From contig JADJPE010000005.1 in NCBI GenBank assembly GCA_016713425.1, positions 6,988,001 to 7,052,000 of the forward strand: 64,000 nt of DNA, written 5' to 3'. A program made the position numbers and the translations under genes. The DNA is from Deltaproteobacteria bacterium. GTDB lineage: Bacteria; Myxococcota; Kuafuiibacteriia; Kuafuiibacteriales; Kuafuiibacteriaceae. Numbering within the stretch: position 1 is the stretch's first letter; every line of letters begins with the position of its first letter. The notes beneath the pieces are model-generated. The model worked only from the letters and a program-made list of their open reading frames with translations. It searched no databases and was not told the origin of the DNA. Below, one piece after another: positions 54,925-64,000 of this stretch.

Positions 54925-57855
54925 ATGGCCTCTTCGCGGCTCCAGGCTCTCGCCAGCGCCCTCATACGCGTGCGACGAGGCGAACGTCGGCTCGTCCTGA
55001 TCATGTTTCTCTATCAGGCCTGCCTCGTAGCCACGTTCATGGTTGGGCGAACCACGCGTGATACGCTTTTTCTTCGGCGGGTCGACGTCAAACTGCTCCC
55101 CCTCATGTACGTGGCGGTGAGCCTCGCCGTCGCCCTCGCCTCTTTTGCCTACAGCCGCATCGCGGACAGCTATCGGCGAGACCATCTGATCTCGCTCACG
55201 CTCGTGACGTTCGCCTCGCTGTTCGCGGGGCTATACGCCTGCCTCGTCTTCGGACTTGGCGGTCGATGGCTCTACGCAACGCTCTACGTCGTCGTTGAGG
55301 CGACGGGCGCCATCTCGATGATTCAGTTCTGGACGCTCGCCGGAGACGTCTTCAGTGCGCGCGAGGGCCGTCGCCTTTTTGGATTGATCGGTGCAGGCGG
55401 CGTGCTCGCAAACGTGGTCGGCGGTCTTCTCATCGGGAGCCTGGCCAACCGAGTCGGCGCCGAGGCCTTGATACCAACCTCCAGCGTACTCTTCCTGACG
55501 AGCGCGGTATTGGTCCGCCGGGCCACTCGAGGGCGCGAGATCCACCTCGAGCGTTCGGTCAAACGCCCAGCTCATCGCCGACCCTCGAGCCATGGGCGCT
55601 CGGCCTACGACACCCATGACACCCACCTGCGCGTCGTTGCAGCGCTCGTGGTCGTGACCTTCATCGTCGTGACGCTCGTCGACTTCCAGTTCAAGACCAC
55701 CGCCCAGAGCCACTTCGCGACCGACGAAAGCATGGCCGCGTGGTTCGGATACTTCTACGCGGCAACCGGGGTCGTAGCCGGTTTCGTGCAGTTCTTCCTG
55801 ACCGGCCGCCTCCTCGAACGGGGTGGCGTGGTGGTCGCGCTGTCGCTTCTTCCTTTTGCGCTGCTCCTCTCGTCCACCACCCTCCTCGCGATCCCGATGT
55901 CGATGATGCTCGTGGGCGTCACAGTGGCCAAGGGCTCCGAGAACGTATTTCGATACACGATCCACGAGGCTTCGATGCAACTCCTGTGCGTGCCCGTGCC
56001 GTCAGACCGGCGAGGCCAAGCCAAAGCATTCATCGACGGTGTTCTCAAGCCGAGCAGCATCGCGCTGGTTGGGCTCTTCTTGTTGGGCGCGACGCACTTG
56101 ATGCCGACACAAGCGCTCATGCGTCCCATCAGCGCACTCACCCTGCCCCTGCTCCTGCTTTGGGGTGCAATGATCCTGAGAGCCCGCAAGTCGTATGTTG
56201 CCTCGCTCCTGCAGACCCTTCGACAACGACGTTTCGATGAAGATACCCCGTGGCGTCCCGCGACCGACGAGGACACGATCCGCTTGGTCTCCGGTCTCCT
56301 GCGCTCCGATGACGAAGCCACGCTCTTGAACGCGCTCGATCTCATCCCGTCCATCGGCGGCCGATTCTCCCATGAGCTGTCCGCGCTGCTCGACCACGCG
56401 TCGCCCAACGTTCGCACCGGGGCTCTGCGCCTCCTTGCGGCGCAAGGAAGCGCACACACGGGTACCCTCACGACGCTTCTTGCCGCCCCGGAGCCCGAAG
56501 TCCGCGCGGCCGCCCTCGCCGCGGTCAGCGTCGCCTCGCCTTCGAGCATCGCGCGCGTCTCAGCCCCATACATGACAGACGAGAGTCCGCTCGTTCGGGC
56601 CAGCGCCGCAGTGTCAGTCCTCTTGAATCCGCCGCTCCCGGGAGAGCCTCGCGCAACCAAAGCACGCGCGGTTCTCGACAGCCTGCAGCACGACACCGAT
56701 CCAACGCAGCGCATCGCACTCCTGCGAGGACTCGAGTTGGCGCGGGACTTCGCGACCCTCAGCCCGGTGGCGGGCTCGAGTTCGAACGCCACTCTGGATA
56801 CCGGAGCCCTGGCCGAGCTTCATGAGCGCCTGATCGCTTTGACCCACGACCGAGCACCTCATGTGCGCGTCGCCGCGATCGAGACCATCGGGCGACTGGG
56901 CGTCGTCGAGGCGGCCCTGCCCTTGCTTGAACACTTGACGGACCGCGGATCGGCCCGAGCATGCATCCGAGTCCTCACGCGACTCGATGCACGCATCGTG
57001 GAGCCACTCCTGCTCGCGCACTTGAAGGATGGACCGCTTCTCGAACTTCCCGCCGAAAGCGTCATGGGCAGTCTGGAGGTTCTCGAGCGCATCGGGGGCA
57101 ATGAAGCGCTGGCCTTCATCCTCTCTCTTCTCGCGACGCCGCTCAACCCGAAGCTCCATCCCGAAGTGCTCGCCGGTGGCGTTCTCGAGAGCGCCGTCAA
57201 AGCCGCGGCGGCGATTCGAGATCGCACCGAGAAGCTCGACCTCGAGACCGCCCCTCTCGAAGCCCGCATCGCGGACATGATCCGCGCAACGTACGAGACC
57301 TGGCTCATCATCGACGATCTTCGACTCCCGCCGACCGACCTCCTCGTCGAGGCGCTCTTCGAGCGGGCGCGACAAGAGCTCAGAGTCGTCTTCCGGCTGC
57401 TCGAGATTCGCTATGCGTCGCGACCCCTACGTATGATCCATGACAGCCTCAACACGTCCCACCCCGTCACGCTCGCCAACGTCGCCGAGATCGTCGACAA
57501 TGTCCTCCCCAAGGAAGTCGCGAGTCTTGTACTCCCGCTCGTCGAGGACGCTGGGAGCGGGGACCGAGCGCGGGTCGCGGTCTCGGAGCTTGGGCTCGTG
57601 TCGAAGTCGCAAACCGCACGCCTCAAGCTGCTCGTGCAGTCCCCCACACCATGGATCGCATCGTGCGCGCTCTTTGCGATCGGACAGTTGAAGCTGCGAA
57701 GTTTCGGCGTGCTGGTCAGCAACCAATTCCAGTCAAAGAGCGCGCTCGTGCGCGAGACGGCCGACCTGGTCTTGGCCAAGCTGGCGGAGGGTGGTGAGCT
57801 CAGACTTATGCCTGGCGCTGAAGATGGACCAACAAGCGACGTAGGTCTTCGTTGA
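54925..57855 (+). CDS. NTT-like (ATP/ADP translocase family) transporter fused to HEAT repeats
   Basis: The start is ATG 54925, since upstream in-frame residues are not protein-like; 976 residues. The first 400 or so residues are about twelve membrane helices resembling the NTP/NDP exchange transporter and MFS group: FMVGRTTRDTLFLRRVDVKL, ISMIQFWTLAGDVFSAREGR and RLFGLIGAGGVLANVVGGLL. The remaining 550 residues are HEAT-like helical repeats in the cytoplasm or periplasm (VRTGALRLLAAQGSAHTGTL, VRVAAIETIGRLGVVEAALP). Such fusions probably serve protein-scaffolded transport; nucleotide specificity is unproven. Its 3' end overlaps the convergent HEAT lipoprotein gene by 50 bp. Confidence 0.85.
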   Translation: MASSRLQALASALIRVRRGERRLVLIMFLYQACLVATFMVGRTTRDTLFLRRVDVKLLPLMYVAVSLAVALASFAYSRIADSYRRDHLISLTLVTFASLFAGLYACLVFGLGGRWLYATLYVVVEATGAISMIQFWTLAGDVFSAREGRRLFGLIGAGGVLANVVGGLLIGSLANRVGAEALIPTSSVLFLTSAVLVRRATRGREIHLERSVKRPAHRRPSSHGRSAYDTHDTHLRVVAALVVVTFIVVTLVDFQFKTTAQSHFATDESMAAWFGYFYAATGVVAGFVQFFLTGRLLERGGVVVALSLLPFALLLSSTTLLAIPMSMMLVGVTVAKGSENVFRYTIHEASMQLLCVPVPSDRRGQAKAFIDGVLKPSSIALVGLFLLGATHLMPTQALMRPISALTLPLLLLWGAMILRARKSYVASLLQTLRQRRFDEDTPWRPATDEDTIRLVSGLLRSDDEATLLNALDLIPSIGGRFSHELSALLDHASPNVRTGALRLLAAQGSAHTGTLTTLLAAPEPEVRAAALAAVSVASPSSIARVSAPYMTDESPLVRASAAVSVLLNPPLPGEPRATKARAVLDSLQHDTDPTQRIALLRGLELARDFATLSPVAGSSSNATLDTGALAELHERLIALTHDRAPHVRVAAIETIGRLGVVEAALPLLEHLTDRGSARACIRVLTRLDARIVEPLLLAHLKDGPLLELPAESVMGSLEVLERIGGNEALAFILSLLATPLNPKLHPEVLAGGVLESAVKAAAAIRDRTEKLDLETAPLEARIADMIRATYETWLIIDDLRLPPTDLLVEALFERARQELRVVFRLLEIRYASRPLRMIHDSLNTSHPVTLANVAEIVDNVLPKEVASLVLPLVEDAGSGDRARVAVSELGLVSKSQTARLKLLVQSPTPWIASCALFAIGQLKLRSFGVLVSNQFQSKSALVRETADLVLAKLAEGGELRLMPGAEDGPTSDVGLR

Positions 57856-59476
57856 CCTTGATGAAATCAGCCGAGGCTTGCTCGTCCTGGAGCTGCGCCT
57901 CGATCTTGGGTACCGCAGACTTCGTCCCGAATTGCCAGTAAGCCATGATCGCGGCCGAACGCACCTGAGGCTTCTTGTCGGCGAGCGCATTCATGAGCGC
58001 GGCCAACGTCGAGGGGTCGCGAAGCCGACCCAGCTCCCAGGCCGCCTTCTCACGGATGAGCGGGCTTGGATCCCGAAGACGCATCGACCAGCAGGCTGCA
58101 TCCTCTTTGCACTCCACCGCGACCTCGACGCGCGCAAAACGCTCGGCGAAGTACGCCTTCATCTTTGCGTCCCGCTCTGCCTCGACTGCCGCCTTGAACG
58201 CGTCGAGATGTTCCGGCCCCGCCAAGTTCGATGCATGGTCGGCCGCCGCACGCTGCGCACCTTCCAACGCGATCTTGTCGGCGGCACATTCTTCCTTGGA
58301 ACCAAGCCCATCCGCCACGCATTTCGCCACGAAGACCTCGGCCGACATCGCACGAATCATGTCGGGGACGACCGAGCGATCGCCGAGCTGATTGAGCGCC
58401 CGCATGATCGGATCGCGAAGAGAGGCATCGAGCGTGTCCATCTGACTCTTCAAGACCGGCACCGCGCGACGATCGCCGAGCGCTCCAAGCGGTGCCGCCG
58501 AGAAAGCCAAGACCACCGGATCTTTCTTAGCGACAGCGTCCTTGAAGGCTGCGATCAACGGATCGACCCCGCGGGGATCGCGGAGATCGCCAAGCACAAA
58601 CCCACACTTCGCCCGAATAGCCGTCTCTTTGAGACCTCCGGACTTCTCGAAATACGCGTTCACCGCCTCGTTCTTTCCGGCCATCGTGTTGAGAAGAGCA
58701 TCGGCCGCTGAGTCGCCGATCTGATAGAGCGCAAAGGACGCCTCGCGATAGAACGAAACACCTTCGAATTCGACGAACATCATCCGAATGAGCGTGTCGG
58801 TCGCGGCCGGGTCGGCGATATCACCCAACGCCATGACCGCGTTCTTGCGCATGAACTTGTTGTCGTGCGTGAGCGCGATCTTCTCGAGGGCCGGGATCGC
58901 GGCCTTGTCCTTCAATACGCCGAGCGCGCGAACAGCCTTCAGCACAACGTAGTTGTCGCGACTGCGATCAATCAACGCGAGCAGCTTCGGCGTCGCCTTC
59001 TTGTCGCCGATCTCTCCAAGCGCCGTCGCAATGGCCTCGTTGGTTCGATTGGCGTTCTTGTCCTTGTAGTCTCCGCTGGTTCCGGCCTCCATATCGATGG
59101 CCGCCATCAGCGCATCCACCGCTGTGCCGTCACCGATGTCGCCCAGCGCCTGCGCGGCCGCTTTTCGATGCTTGTCGTCTGACGAGCTCGTCTCGGGCTG
59201 GGCCAACATCGCCGTCAACCCGGGGATCGCGGCGACGACCTTCTGCGCCGCGACGACCTTGACTGCAGCTTCGCATGCTTTACGCTTCGACTCGCTCTGG
59301 GCAAGCCGATAGGCAGTCGCGCACGCCTCACCGTTCTCGTTGAGCATCGCTGCGCACTTGGCGCCGTCTTCGCCGCAATCGACGATGCCGCTGCAGCCAG
59401 CGGCCGAGCCCGCCGCGAAGAGCGCGGCGAGCAGTAGGCCCCGTGCGCGAAAGGAAGTCTCGTTTGTCTCGCTCAT
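57806..59476 (-). CDS. HEAT-repeat lipoprotein
   Basis: The start is ATG at 59474-59476 (MSETNETSF), giving 556 residues. A lipoprotein signal (LLLAALFAAGSAAGC lipobox) is followed by a Cys-rich N-terminal stretch (DCGEDGAKCAAMLNENGEAC) and many HEAT repeats: AAAQALGDIGDGTAVDALMA, ATALGEIGDKKATPKLLALI and NAVMALGDIADPAATDTLIR. Such proteins scaffold other proteins in the periplasm or at the outer membrane. It converges on the transporter gene, whose C-terminal half has the same repeat type, so the two may share a partner (inference). Confidence 0.88.
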   Translation of the reverse strand: MSETNETSFRARGLLLAALFAAGSAAGCSGIVDCGEDGAKCAAMLNENGEACATAYRLAQSESKRKACEAAVKVVAAQKVVAAIPGLTAMLAQPETSSSDDKHRKAAAQALGDIGDGTAVDALMAAIDMEAGTSGDYKDKNANRTNEAIATALGEIGDKKATPKLLALIDRSRDNYVVLKAVRALGVLKDKAAIPALEKIALTHDNKFMRKNAVMALGDIADPAATDTLIRMMFVEFEGVSFYREASFALYQIGDSAADALLNTMAGKNEAVNAYFEKSGGLKETAIRAKCGFVLGDLRDPRGVDPLIAAFKDAVAKKDPVVLAFSAAPLGALGDRRAVPVLKSQMDTLDASLRDPIMRALNQLGDRSVVPDMIRAMSAEVFVAKCVADGLGSKEECAADKIALEGAQRAAADHASNLAGPEHLDAFKAAVEAERDAKMKAYFAERFARVEVAVECKEDAACWSMRLRDPSPLIREKAAWELGRLRDPSTLAALMNALADKKPQVRSAAIMAYWQFGTKSAVPKIEAQLQDEQASADFIKVNEDLRRLLVHLQRQA

Positions 59477-59557
59477 GATCTTGGTCTCGACCACGCACCT
59501 CGGAACGAGTCAAGAAAGTCCGCGCAGAGTTCCGGCCCGCCTGACGCTGGACAAGCC

Positions 59558-59614
59558 GGAACTCAGACCGGCGGGAACTCAGACCGGCGGGAGCTCAGAC
59601 CGGATGGAGCTCAA
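59558..59614. repeat. 16-bp tandem repeat, about 3.5 copies
   Basis: The unit ggaactcagaccggcg is at 59558-59573 and 59574-59589, then drifted copies to about 59614. The last copies run into the 3' end of the histidine kinase gene. The array lies between the HEAT lipoprotein start and the kinase stop. Confidence 0.85.
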
Positions 59615-60596
59615 TTCGAACCACTGCGCCTCGTCGGTCCTCACGCGCCCGAAGATCGATCGCGCCACCGGCGCCTTCGATGGCTGTGCGTGCGATCGCG
59701 AGCCCAAGCCCCGTGCCCTCGGTTTTGGTGGTGTAGAAGACACGAAACAGCTGATCTGGCTCCAGATCGGCGAGCCCAACGCCTTGGTCCTTCACCTCGA
59801 TCACAACCACCGGCCCTTCGAGAAGACGCCCGCTTGGCTCGAACAGGCTGGTGAGCTCGACGCGGCCGCGCTGGTCGACGCCCATCTCGAGCGTCGCGTC
59901 GATCGCGTTCGCCAGCACGTTCACGAGCGCGCTCCGGATCCCGTCAGCGTCGCCAACAACCGCCGGCAACTCACGCTCAAAGGAGGTCACCATCTCGGGC
60001 GCAAGCGGAAGCCCCTCGAGCAGCGCGATCGACTCCCGGAGCACTCGATTGACGTCGAATGTCGGCTTCCTGGCCTGGTCCGAGGAAGGGCGCGCGGTCT
60101 TCAGGAGCGAACGAATGCGACTGTCGATGTCTTCGACCTCGCATCGAATAATCCCCAGGCCTTTCTCGAACAGGGGGCGATCCGCCGGCGCTACGCTCTC
60201 CAATTTCGCCTGAAGCATCTGGGCGTACCCTTTGATCGGCGCGAGCGGATTCTTGATCTCGTGCGCGACACGCGCTGCGAGCTCTCCCGTGATGGCCAGT
60301 CGCTCGACCGCGGCAACGCGACGACGCAGCGCCGACAAGGCCGCCGCATCGTCGCGCAGGCGGGCCGACACGCCCGCCTGCCGGATCATGAACAAACAGG
60401 TCACCAACACCAGCCCGCCGACGAGGAACGCCACCGTCACGACCAACCGCCGGTCAGCCGCGTAGCCAACAAGGAAAAGCGCGCCGAAGCTCACTGCGAT
60501 CGCTCCGAAGACCCACGCCGCGATCAAAGCCGCCACGCGCCCGATCGAGGGCTCCGAACTTGCCGACGTCTGCGCCAGAGGTTCCTCCGGAGGCAT
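59595..60596 (-). CDS. Membrane sensor histidine kinase
   Basis: The start is ATG at 60594-60596, 10 bp after the MBOAT stop; 333 residues. Two N-terminal membrane helices (VAALIAAWVFGAIAVSFGAL and VVTVAFLVGGLVLVTCLFMI) with hardly any periplasmic loop suggest an intramembrane or cytoplasmic signal. The H box with the phospho-accepting His is VAHEIKNPLAPIKGYAQML, followed by the N box SALVNVLANAIDATLEM, G1 VKDQGVGLADL, F and G2 FYTTKTEGTGLGLAIAR. No response regulator gene is adjacent, and it is the last gene of an acetyltransferase operon, so it may control envelope acetylation (inference). Confidence 0.93.
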   Translation of the reverse strand: MPPEEPLAQTSASSEPSIGRVAALIAAWVFGAIAVSFGALFLVGYAADRRLVVTVAFLVGGLVLVTCLFMIRQAGVSARLRDDAAALSALRRRVAAVERLAITGELAARVAHEIKNPLAPIKGYAQMLQAKLESVAPADRPLFEKGLGIIRCEVEDIDSRIRSLLKTARPSSDQARKPTFDVNRVLRESIALLEGLPLAPEMVTSFERELPAVVGDADGIRSALVNVLANAIDATLEMGVDQRGRVELTSLFEPSGRLLEGPVVVIEVKDQGVGLADLEPDQLFRVFYTTKTEGTGLGLAIARTAIEGAGGAIDLRAREDRRGAVVRIELHPV

Positions 60597-60606
60597 CGTA
60601 CCCTGG

Positions 60607-62025
60607 TCAGAACTGGAAGTAGATGAAGGGCTGGGCCTCAAAGTTCGCGACGTTCTTGATCACCACGGCGATCACGAGCAAAAGGCCGGCCCGAACCGGG
60701 ATCGGCAGCCGGACGAAGACCGTCGAGACCCGCGTGTAGAGGTCACTGGGCCCGAAATGTAGGATGGTCGCGACCGCGATGACCGCCATGACTCGCGGCG
60801 TCACATTGGGTGCTTGCCAGAGCCCGTCTGGCACGAGCCCTCGGAAGATCTTCGAAGCGAGGGTCATCGACTCGGCGCGAAAGAAGACGCGCGCGAACAT
60901 CACCGCCAAGAAGGTCGCGAGCCAACTCAGCGACACGCGCCACCACGGCGGATGTTTCGGCGGCCCGAAGCGCCACCACACGAGACGCGTCAGGCACAGA
61001 CCCACGCCATGAACCGCACCCCAAAGCGCCATCCGCCACGACGCGCCGTGCCAGATACCGCCGAGGACCATGGTGATCATGACGTTGCGCAACGTAAGCA
61101 GCTTGCTGCCGCGATTTCCGCCCAACGGAATGTAAAGGTAGTCGCGGAGCCAAGTCGAAAGACTGATGTGCCACCGCTTCCAGAATTCGGTCAGGTCTCT
61201 GGCCTTGTAGGGCCGGTTGAAGTTCTCCGAGATCTCGTACCCAAAGAGCGCCGCCGCTCCGATCGCGATGTCAGAGTAGGCCGAGAAGTCGTAGTAGATC
61301 TGAAGCGTATAGGAGAAGACGCCGGCCCAGATCTCCATCGACGTATAGTGACCTGGATTCGCGAACACCCGGTCGACGAGGTTGGCGGCCAAGAGGTCGG
61401 CGATGAGAAGCTTCTTGACCAAGCCCTTCGCGATCCGAAGCAGCGCCGCCGCCCCATCGATCTCGGTCAGCGACGCGGGGCGATCGAGCTGCGGCATGAA
61501 CCAGCTCGCACGAACGATCGGACCCGCAATGATCTGAGGAAAGAAGCTGATGAAGAGGCAGACATCGACCCAGCTCTTCCGGGCTTCGCAGTCTCCCCGG
61601 TAAACGTCGATCGTGTAGCTCAACGTCTGGAACACGACAAACGAAAGGCCGATCGGCAGCAGGATATCGAGGTGATGGTAGACGATGCGGACACCGATCC
61701 ACCCACCAAGGGTGGCCGCCGTCTCATAGAAGAAGTTTGCGTACTTGAAGAATCCGAGCACGCCGAGATTGCTGACGACGCTGACCGTGACCAGCCACTT
61801 GCGGCGACCGGGATCGGTCGTCTTCGACATCCACCGCGCGAGCAGATAGTCGGCGGTGGCGCAATACAGCACGATGAGAAAAGGAAGCGGATTCCACGCC
61901 ATGTAGAAGACGGCGCTCGCGAGGAGAAGCACCCACTTCCGAAGCGCCGCGTGACCGGCCACCGCCCAATAGAGCAGAAAGACCGCCGGCAAAAAGACCA
62001 TGAATTGAATGCTGTGAAACAGCAT
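60607..62025 (-). CDS. MBOAT family O-acyltransferase (AlgI-like)
   Basis: 472 residues and about eleven membrane helices. It has the MBOAT/AlgI signatures: WKRWHISLSTWLRDYLYIPL (conserved RWH), the catalytic His in GGIWHGASWRMALWGAVHG, and SYTIDVYRGDCEARKSWVDV. These inner-membrane enzymes move an acyl group, usually acetyl, towards periplasmic polysaccharides. The upstream gene encodes an SGNH hydrolase-type partner, which fits the AlgI-AlgJ or PatA-PatB type arrangement. It is followed directly by the histidine kinase. Confidence 0.95.
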   Translation of the reverse strand: MLFHSIQFMVFLPAVFLLYWAVAGHAALRKWVLLLASAVFYMAWNPLPFLIVLYCATADYLLARWMSKTTDPGRRKWLVTVSVVSNLGVLGFFKYANFFYETAATLGGWIGVRIVYHHLDILLPIGLSFVVFQTLSYTIDVYRGDCEARKSWVDVCLFISFFPQIIAGPIVRASWFMPQLDRPASLTEIDGAAALLRIAKGLVKKLLIADLLAANLVDRVFANPGHYTSMEIWAGVFSYTLQIYYDFSAYSDIAIGAAALFGYEISENFNRPYKARDLTEFWKRWHISLSTWLRDYLYIPLGGNRGSKLLTLRNVMITMVLGGIWHGASWRMALWGAVHGVGLCLTRLVWWRFGPPKHPPWWRVSLSWLATFLAVMFARVFFRAESMTLASKIFRGLVPDGLWQAPNVTPRVMAVIAVATILHFGPSDLYTRVSTVFVRLPIPVRAGLLLVIAVVIKNVANFEAQPFIYFQF

Positions 62026-62028
62026 GCG

Positions 62029-63651
62029 CTACGAGCCTTCCCCCGCCCGAGCGCGGTGTTCGTCGTAGGCATCCATGATCGCCTCCGACATCATCTCCCC
62101 CAAGAGATTGCTCCCCCGATTTCGAGGATGGATCAGGTCCGGCAGCATGAGGTCCGATTTGACCCACTTTGCCAACGAGCCTTCGCCGCCCATCGCCGCG
62201 TGCATATCCCAGAACGCGCAGCCTCGCCGCTCGGCAACCCGGCGCTCGAGCTCGATCACCTCGAGCACCTCGGGCTTCGGAATGAACTGACTGCCCTTCT
62301 TTCGAACCGCTTCGAGGGGCGAGACGAGAAGGCAATCGGTCTTCGCTGAGGCCTCCTGGATTCGCCCGACGAAAGCATCGAGGTCCGCTTCGATGCGCTC
62401 GGTCGTCGTCCGCTCCTTGGAGAGCATGAGCCCATCGTTGCCCCCCAACATGACGATGACGAGCGCCGGGTCGCGAAGACCAAGCTGTCGCTCGAAGTCC
62501 TCCCGATCTGGCTCGTTCCAGACCCGGGACGTAGCGCCGGGAAGGCCGATCGACTCGTATACGACGCCCGGCTGATCCGCCTCGAGCACGACACCAAAGA
62601 GGCGCGGGCCATAGTCGACGGCTCGGAGCTTGAATTCGGTGGTCCCAGGAGGGATCGTGAACCGCGCCTTCATCGCCTCCGAGGTGGCCGCGTTGGTGCG
62701 CGTGTTGATCTCGCCAAGCACGGTTTTATCGGCCAAAACCTCGAGGCGCCCACCCTTTCGATCCTTCAGATAGTAGACCTCGGCGACCTGCGATCGACCG
62801 AGACGACGGAAGGTCGTCTCTTCGCCTGCGTTCTGCGCGGTGAACGAAGCGCCCGAATAACCGAAGTAGCGGTCGCGCAAGACGCGTTGCGTGATGACGT
62901 CGAGCCGCCAGCCGCCGGAGCCATCGCCCGTGCGATAGCCCCGTTGGAAGGAGTTGAACTTCTTGATCATCAAGAAGCCCTTCCCCCCCGATCCAAAACG
63001 CTCCTGAAGGCGGCGGCGCACCATGTCGCTGATCTTGTCGGACGCGATGAGCGAATCGCCGTAGTGAACGATGCGCACCGGCTCGCCTCGCCCAAGCTCC
63101 GCGTCCGAGAGTCGCGAAAAGAAATGATCCAAAGCGCGTTCGCGACAAGGCCCCGGCCCTGCTGGGGTGCGGCAAGGACGTACGATGGGCGGAACCCTCA
63201 AGCCAAGGCGCTTGGCCCAGAAGTCGTAGGCCTTGCGCTCGGGTGGCGTCCATTTTGAAGGCCGTGCAGCGCCCGCCGTCGCGGTCGACGCCTGATCGTC
63301 GAGGCCAAGCCCTTGAGCCGTCGGCGTCCGCCCGCCGACCTCCACCCGGTCGTGATGGGGCGCGAGCTCGACCTGATCCTCGTCGGGATCGGACTCGGAA
63401 TCGTAGTCGACGTACTGATCTTCTTCCGCGATCGCCTCCGCGCCTCCGCCCGCAACGTAGCCTTGCGAGGGGCGGGGTACAGACTCGGGCCGCGTGAACA
63501 CCGACGCCAGGAACGCGCCGAAAGGATCCTCCTTGGCGAAGTCGTCGAGCGGCCGCAGCCACTCGGGGACCGGCGCAGCCGAAAGGCCCACAACAGCCAG
63601 GATGAAAAACAGAAGAGTTGCGCCCGTGGCGTGTCGCTTCAGAAAAGACAA
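62029..63651 (-). CDS. SGNH/GDSL-hydrolase domain protein, periplasmic O-acetyl transfer partner
   Basis: 540 residues, starting MSFLKRHATGATLLFFILAV (N-terminal membrane anchor or signal). A 130-residue acidic, low-complexity linker (EEDQYVDYDSESDPDEDQVE) follows. The SGNH domain has block I VRIVHYGDSLIASDKISDMV, block III VIVMLGGNDGL and block V LMLPDLIHPRNRGSN, with Ser, Asp and His. Its stop lies 3 bp before the MBOAT start, so the genes are coupled. It probably completes transfer of acetyl groups to a periplasmic or surface glycan. The substrate is not known. Confidence 0.92.
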   Translation of the reverse strand: MSFLKRHATGATLLFFILAVVGLSAAPVPEWLRPLDDFAKEDPFGAFLASVFTRPESVPRPSQGYVAGGGAEAIAEEDQYVDYDSESDPDEDQVELAPHHDRVEVGGRTPTAQGLGLDDQASTATAGAARPSKWTPPERKAYDFWAKRLGLRVPPIVRPCRTPAGPGPCRERALDHFFSRLSDAELGRGEPVRIVHYGDSLIASDKISDMVRRRLQERFGSGGKGFLMIKKFNSFQRGYRTGDGSGGWRLDVITQRVLRDRYFGYSGASFTAQNAGEETTFRRLGRSQVAEVYYLKDRKGGRLEVLADKTVLGEINTRTNAATSEAMKARFTIPPGTTEFKLRAVDYGPRLFGVVLEADQPGVVYESIGLPGATSRVWNEPDREDFERQLGLRDPALVIVMLGGNDGLMLSKERTTTERIEADLDAFVGRIQEASAKTDCLLVSPLEAVRKKGSQFIPKPEVLEVIELERRVAERRGCAFWDMHAAMGGEGSLAKWVKSDLMLPDLIHPRNRGSNLLGEMMSEAIMDAYDEHRARAGEGS

Positions 63652-63813
63652 AGTGAGTCAGCCTCGCACAACGCGCACGACCTCGCGCAATCCGCGCCAC
63701 TCGCGCAATTCGCACGACGCACGCACCTCGGCGGTTCGCGCCGCTTGGACGGTTCACACGGTTCGCATTTCACGGTGCGCAATGGCCACAATTACGGGCT
63801 CTTGGGCGATCAG

Positions 63814-64000
63814 TCAACGGCCGGCCGATAGCGCCGAGCGAGCCCGATTCGGCCCCGCTCGACCTATGGTTGGCCGAGAGGCCGCACGCCCCCGCGCGGC
63901 CCCAATCGCACGCCCGATGACATAGAAGAGGACCCCGAAGAACTCAGGCACCCAGACAACGAGGTTCACGACTTCCAGCCAACGCACCACGGTACGCTGC
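63814..64000 (-). CDS. C-terminal fragment of a membrane protein, cut by window edge
   Basis: A minus-strand frame enters from the right edge and ends at a TGA (63814-63816): 61 residues with a hydrophobic segment (VVNLVVWVPEFFGVLFYVIG) followed by a basic tail. The start lies outside the window. It is upstream of the SGNH gene on the same strand, across a spacer (63652-63813) with loose cgcgcaat-type repeats. It could be a fortuitous frame, but the helix and basic tail look like real coding sequence. Confidence 0.45.
   Translation of the reverse strand, partial: QRTVVRWLEVVNLVVWVPEFFGVLFYVIGRAIGAARGRAASRPTIGRAGPNRARSALSAGR

Overview
The window is GC-rich and densely coded. It looks like chromosomal DNA of a myxobacterium-type Gram-negative bacterium (Myxococcota, probably a Polyangia relative). 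The main clue is two secreted proteins ending in a MYXO-CTERM-like tail: a Cys-containing motif, one membrane helix and an Arg cluster (3948-5585 and 37766-39742). Lipoproteins, an alpha-2-macroglobulin and an Mla lipid-transport system show an outer membrane. I see no rRNA, tRNA, phage, insertion sequence or CRISPR array. Both ends cut through genes: a TPR-like gene at the left and the C-terminus of a membrane protein at the right.

Layout. 1-9.8 kb: partial TPR gene; a fused LtrA/Kir potassium-channel protein; secreted rhodanese; MYXO-CTERM beta-helix protein; GT2-GtrA glycosyltransferase; lone response regulator; small membrane proteins; secreted cyclophilin. 9.8-19.9 kb: gpsA, then a complete leftward cbb3 oxidase operon (ccoNO fusion, ccoQ, monoheme ccoP, ccoG, fixH, a SafE-like gene, ccoI, ccoS). 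20.1-23.8 kb: mlaE, mlaD, a TolC-family gene and mlaC, without an mlaF ATPase. 23.8-34.4 kb: very large alpha-2-macroglobulin, orphan cytochrome oxidase subunit III, large Ig-like lipoprotein. 34.4-40.5 kb: acyltransferase, Crp/Fnr regulator, thiH, sodB, five-heme MYXO-CTERM cytochrome, ftsE without ftsX. 40.7-49.9 kb: nhaA and a ChaN-like lipoprotein, PP2C phosphatase, methyltransferase and glycosyltransferase, Old Yellow Enzyme, acyl-CoA carboxylase beta subunit. 50-64 kb: lipoprotein, icd-mdh, a second Crp/Fnr regulator, NTT-like transporter fused to HEAT repeats facing a HEAT-repeat lipoprotein, then an SGNH/MBOAT/histidine kinase operon.

Themes. Respiration is prominent: microaerobic cbb3 oxidase with its assembly factors, an orphan oxidase subunit, a multiheme cytochrome, icd-mdh, superoxide dismutase and two Crp/Fnr regulators. 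Envelope biology is the second theme: Mla transport, lipoproteins, polysaccharide acetylation and MYXO-CTERM anchoring. The most unusual gene is the LtrA-Kir fusion at about 0.7-3.0 kb. A window-wide oddity is that many intergenic gaps carry their own private short tandem repeat, with units of 7-17 bp and an unrelated sequence at each locus.
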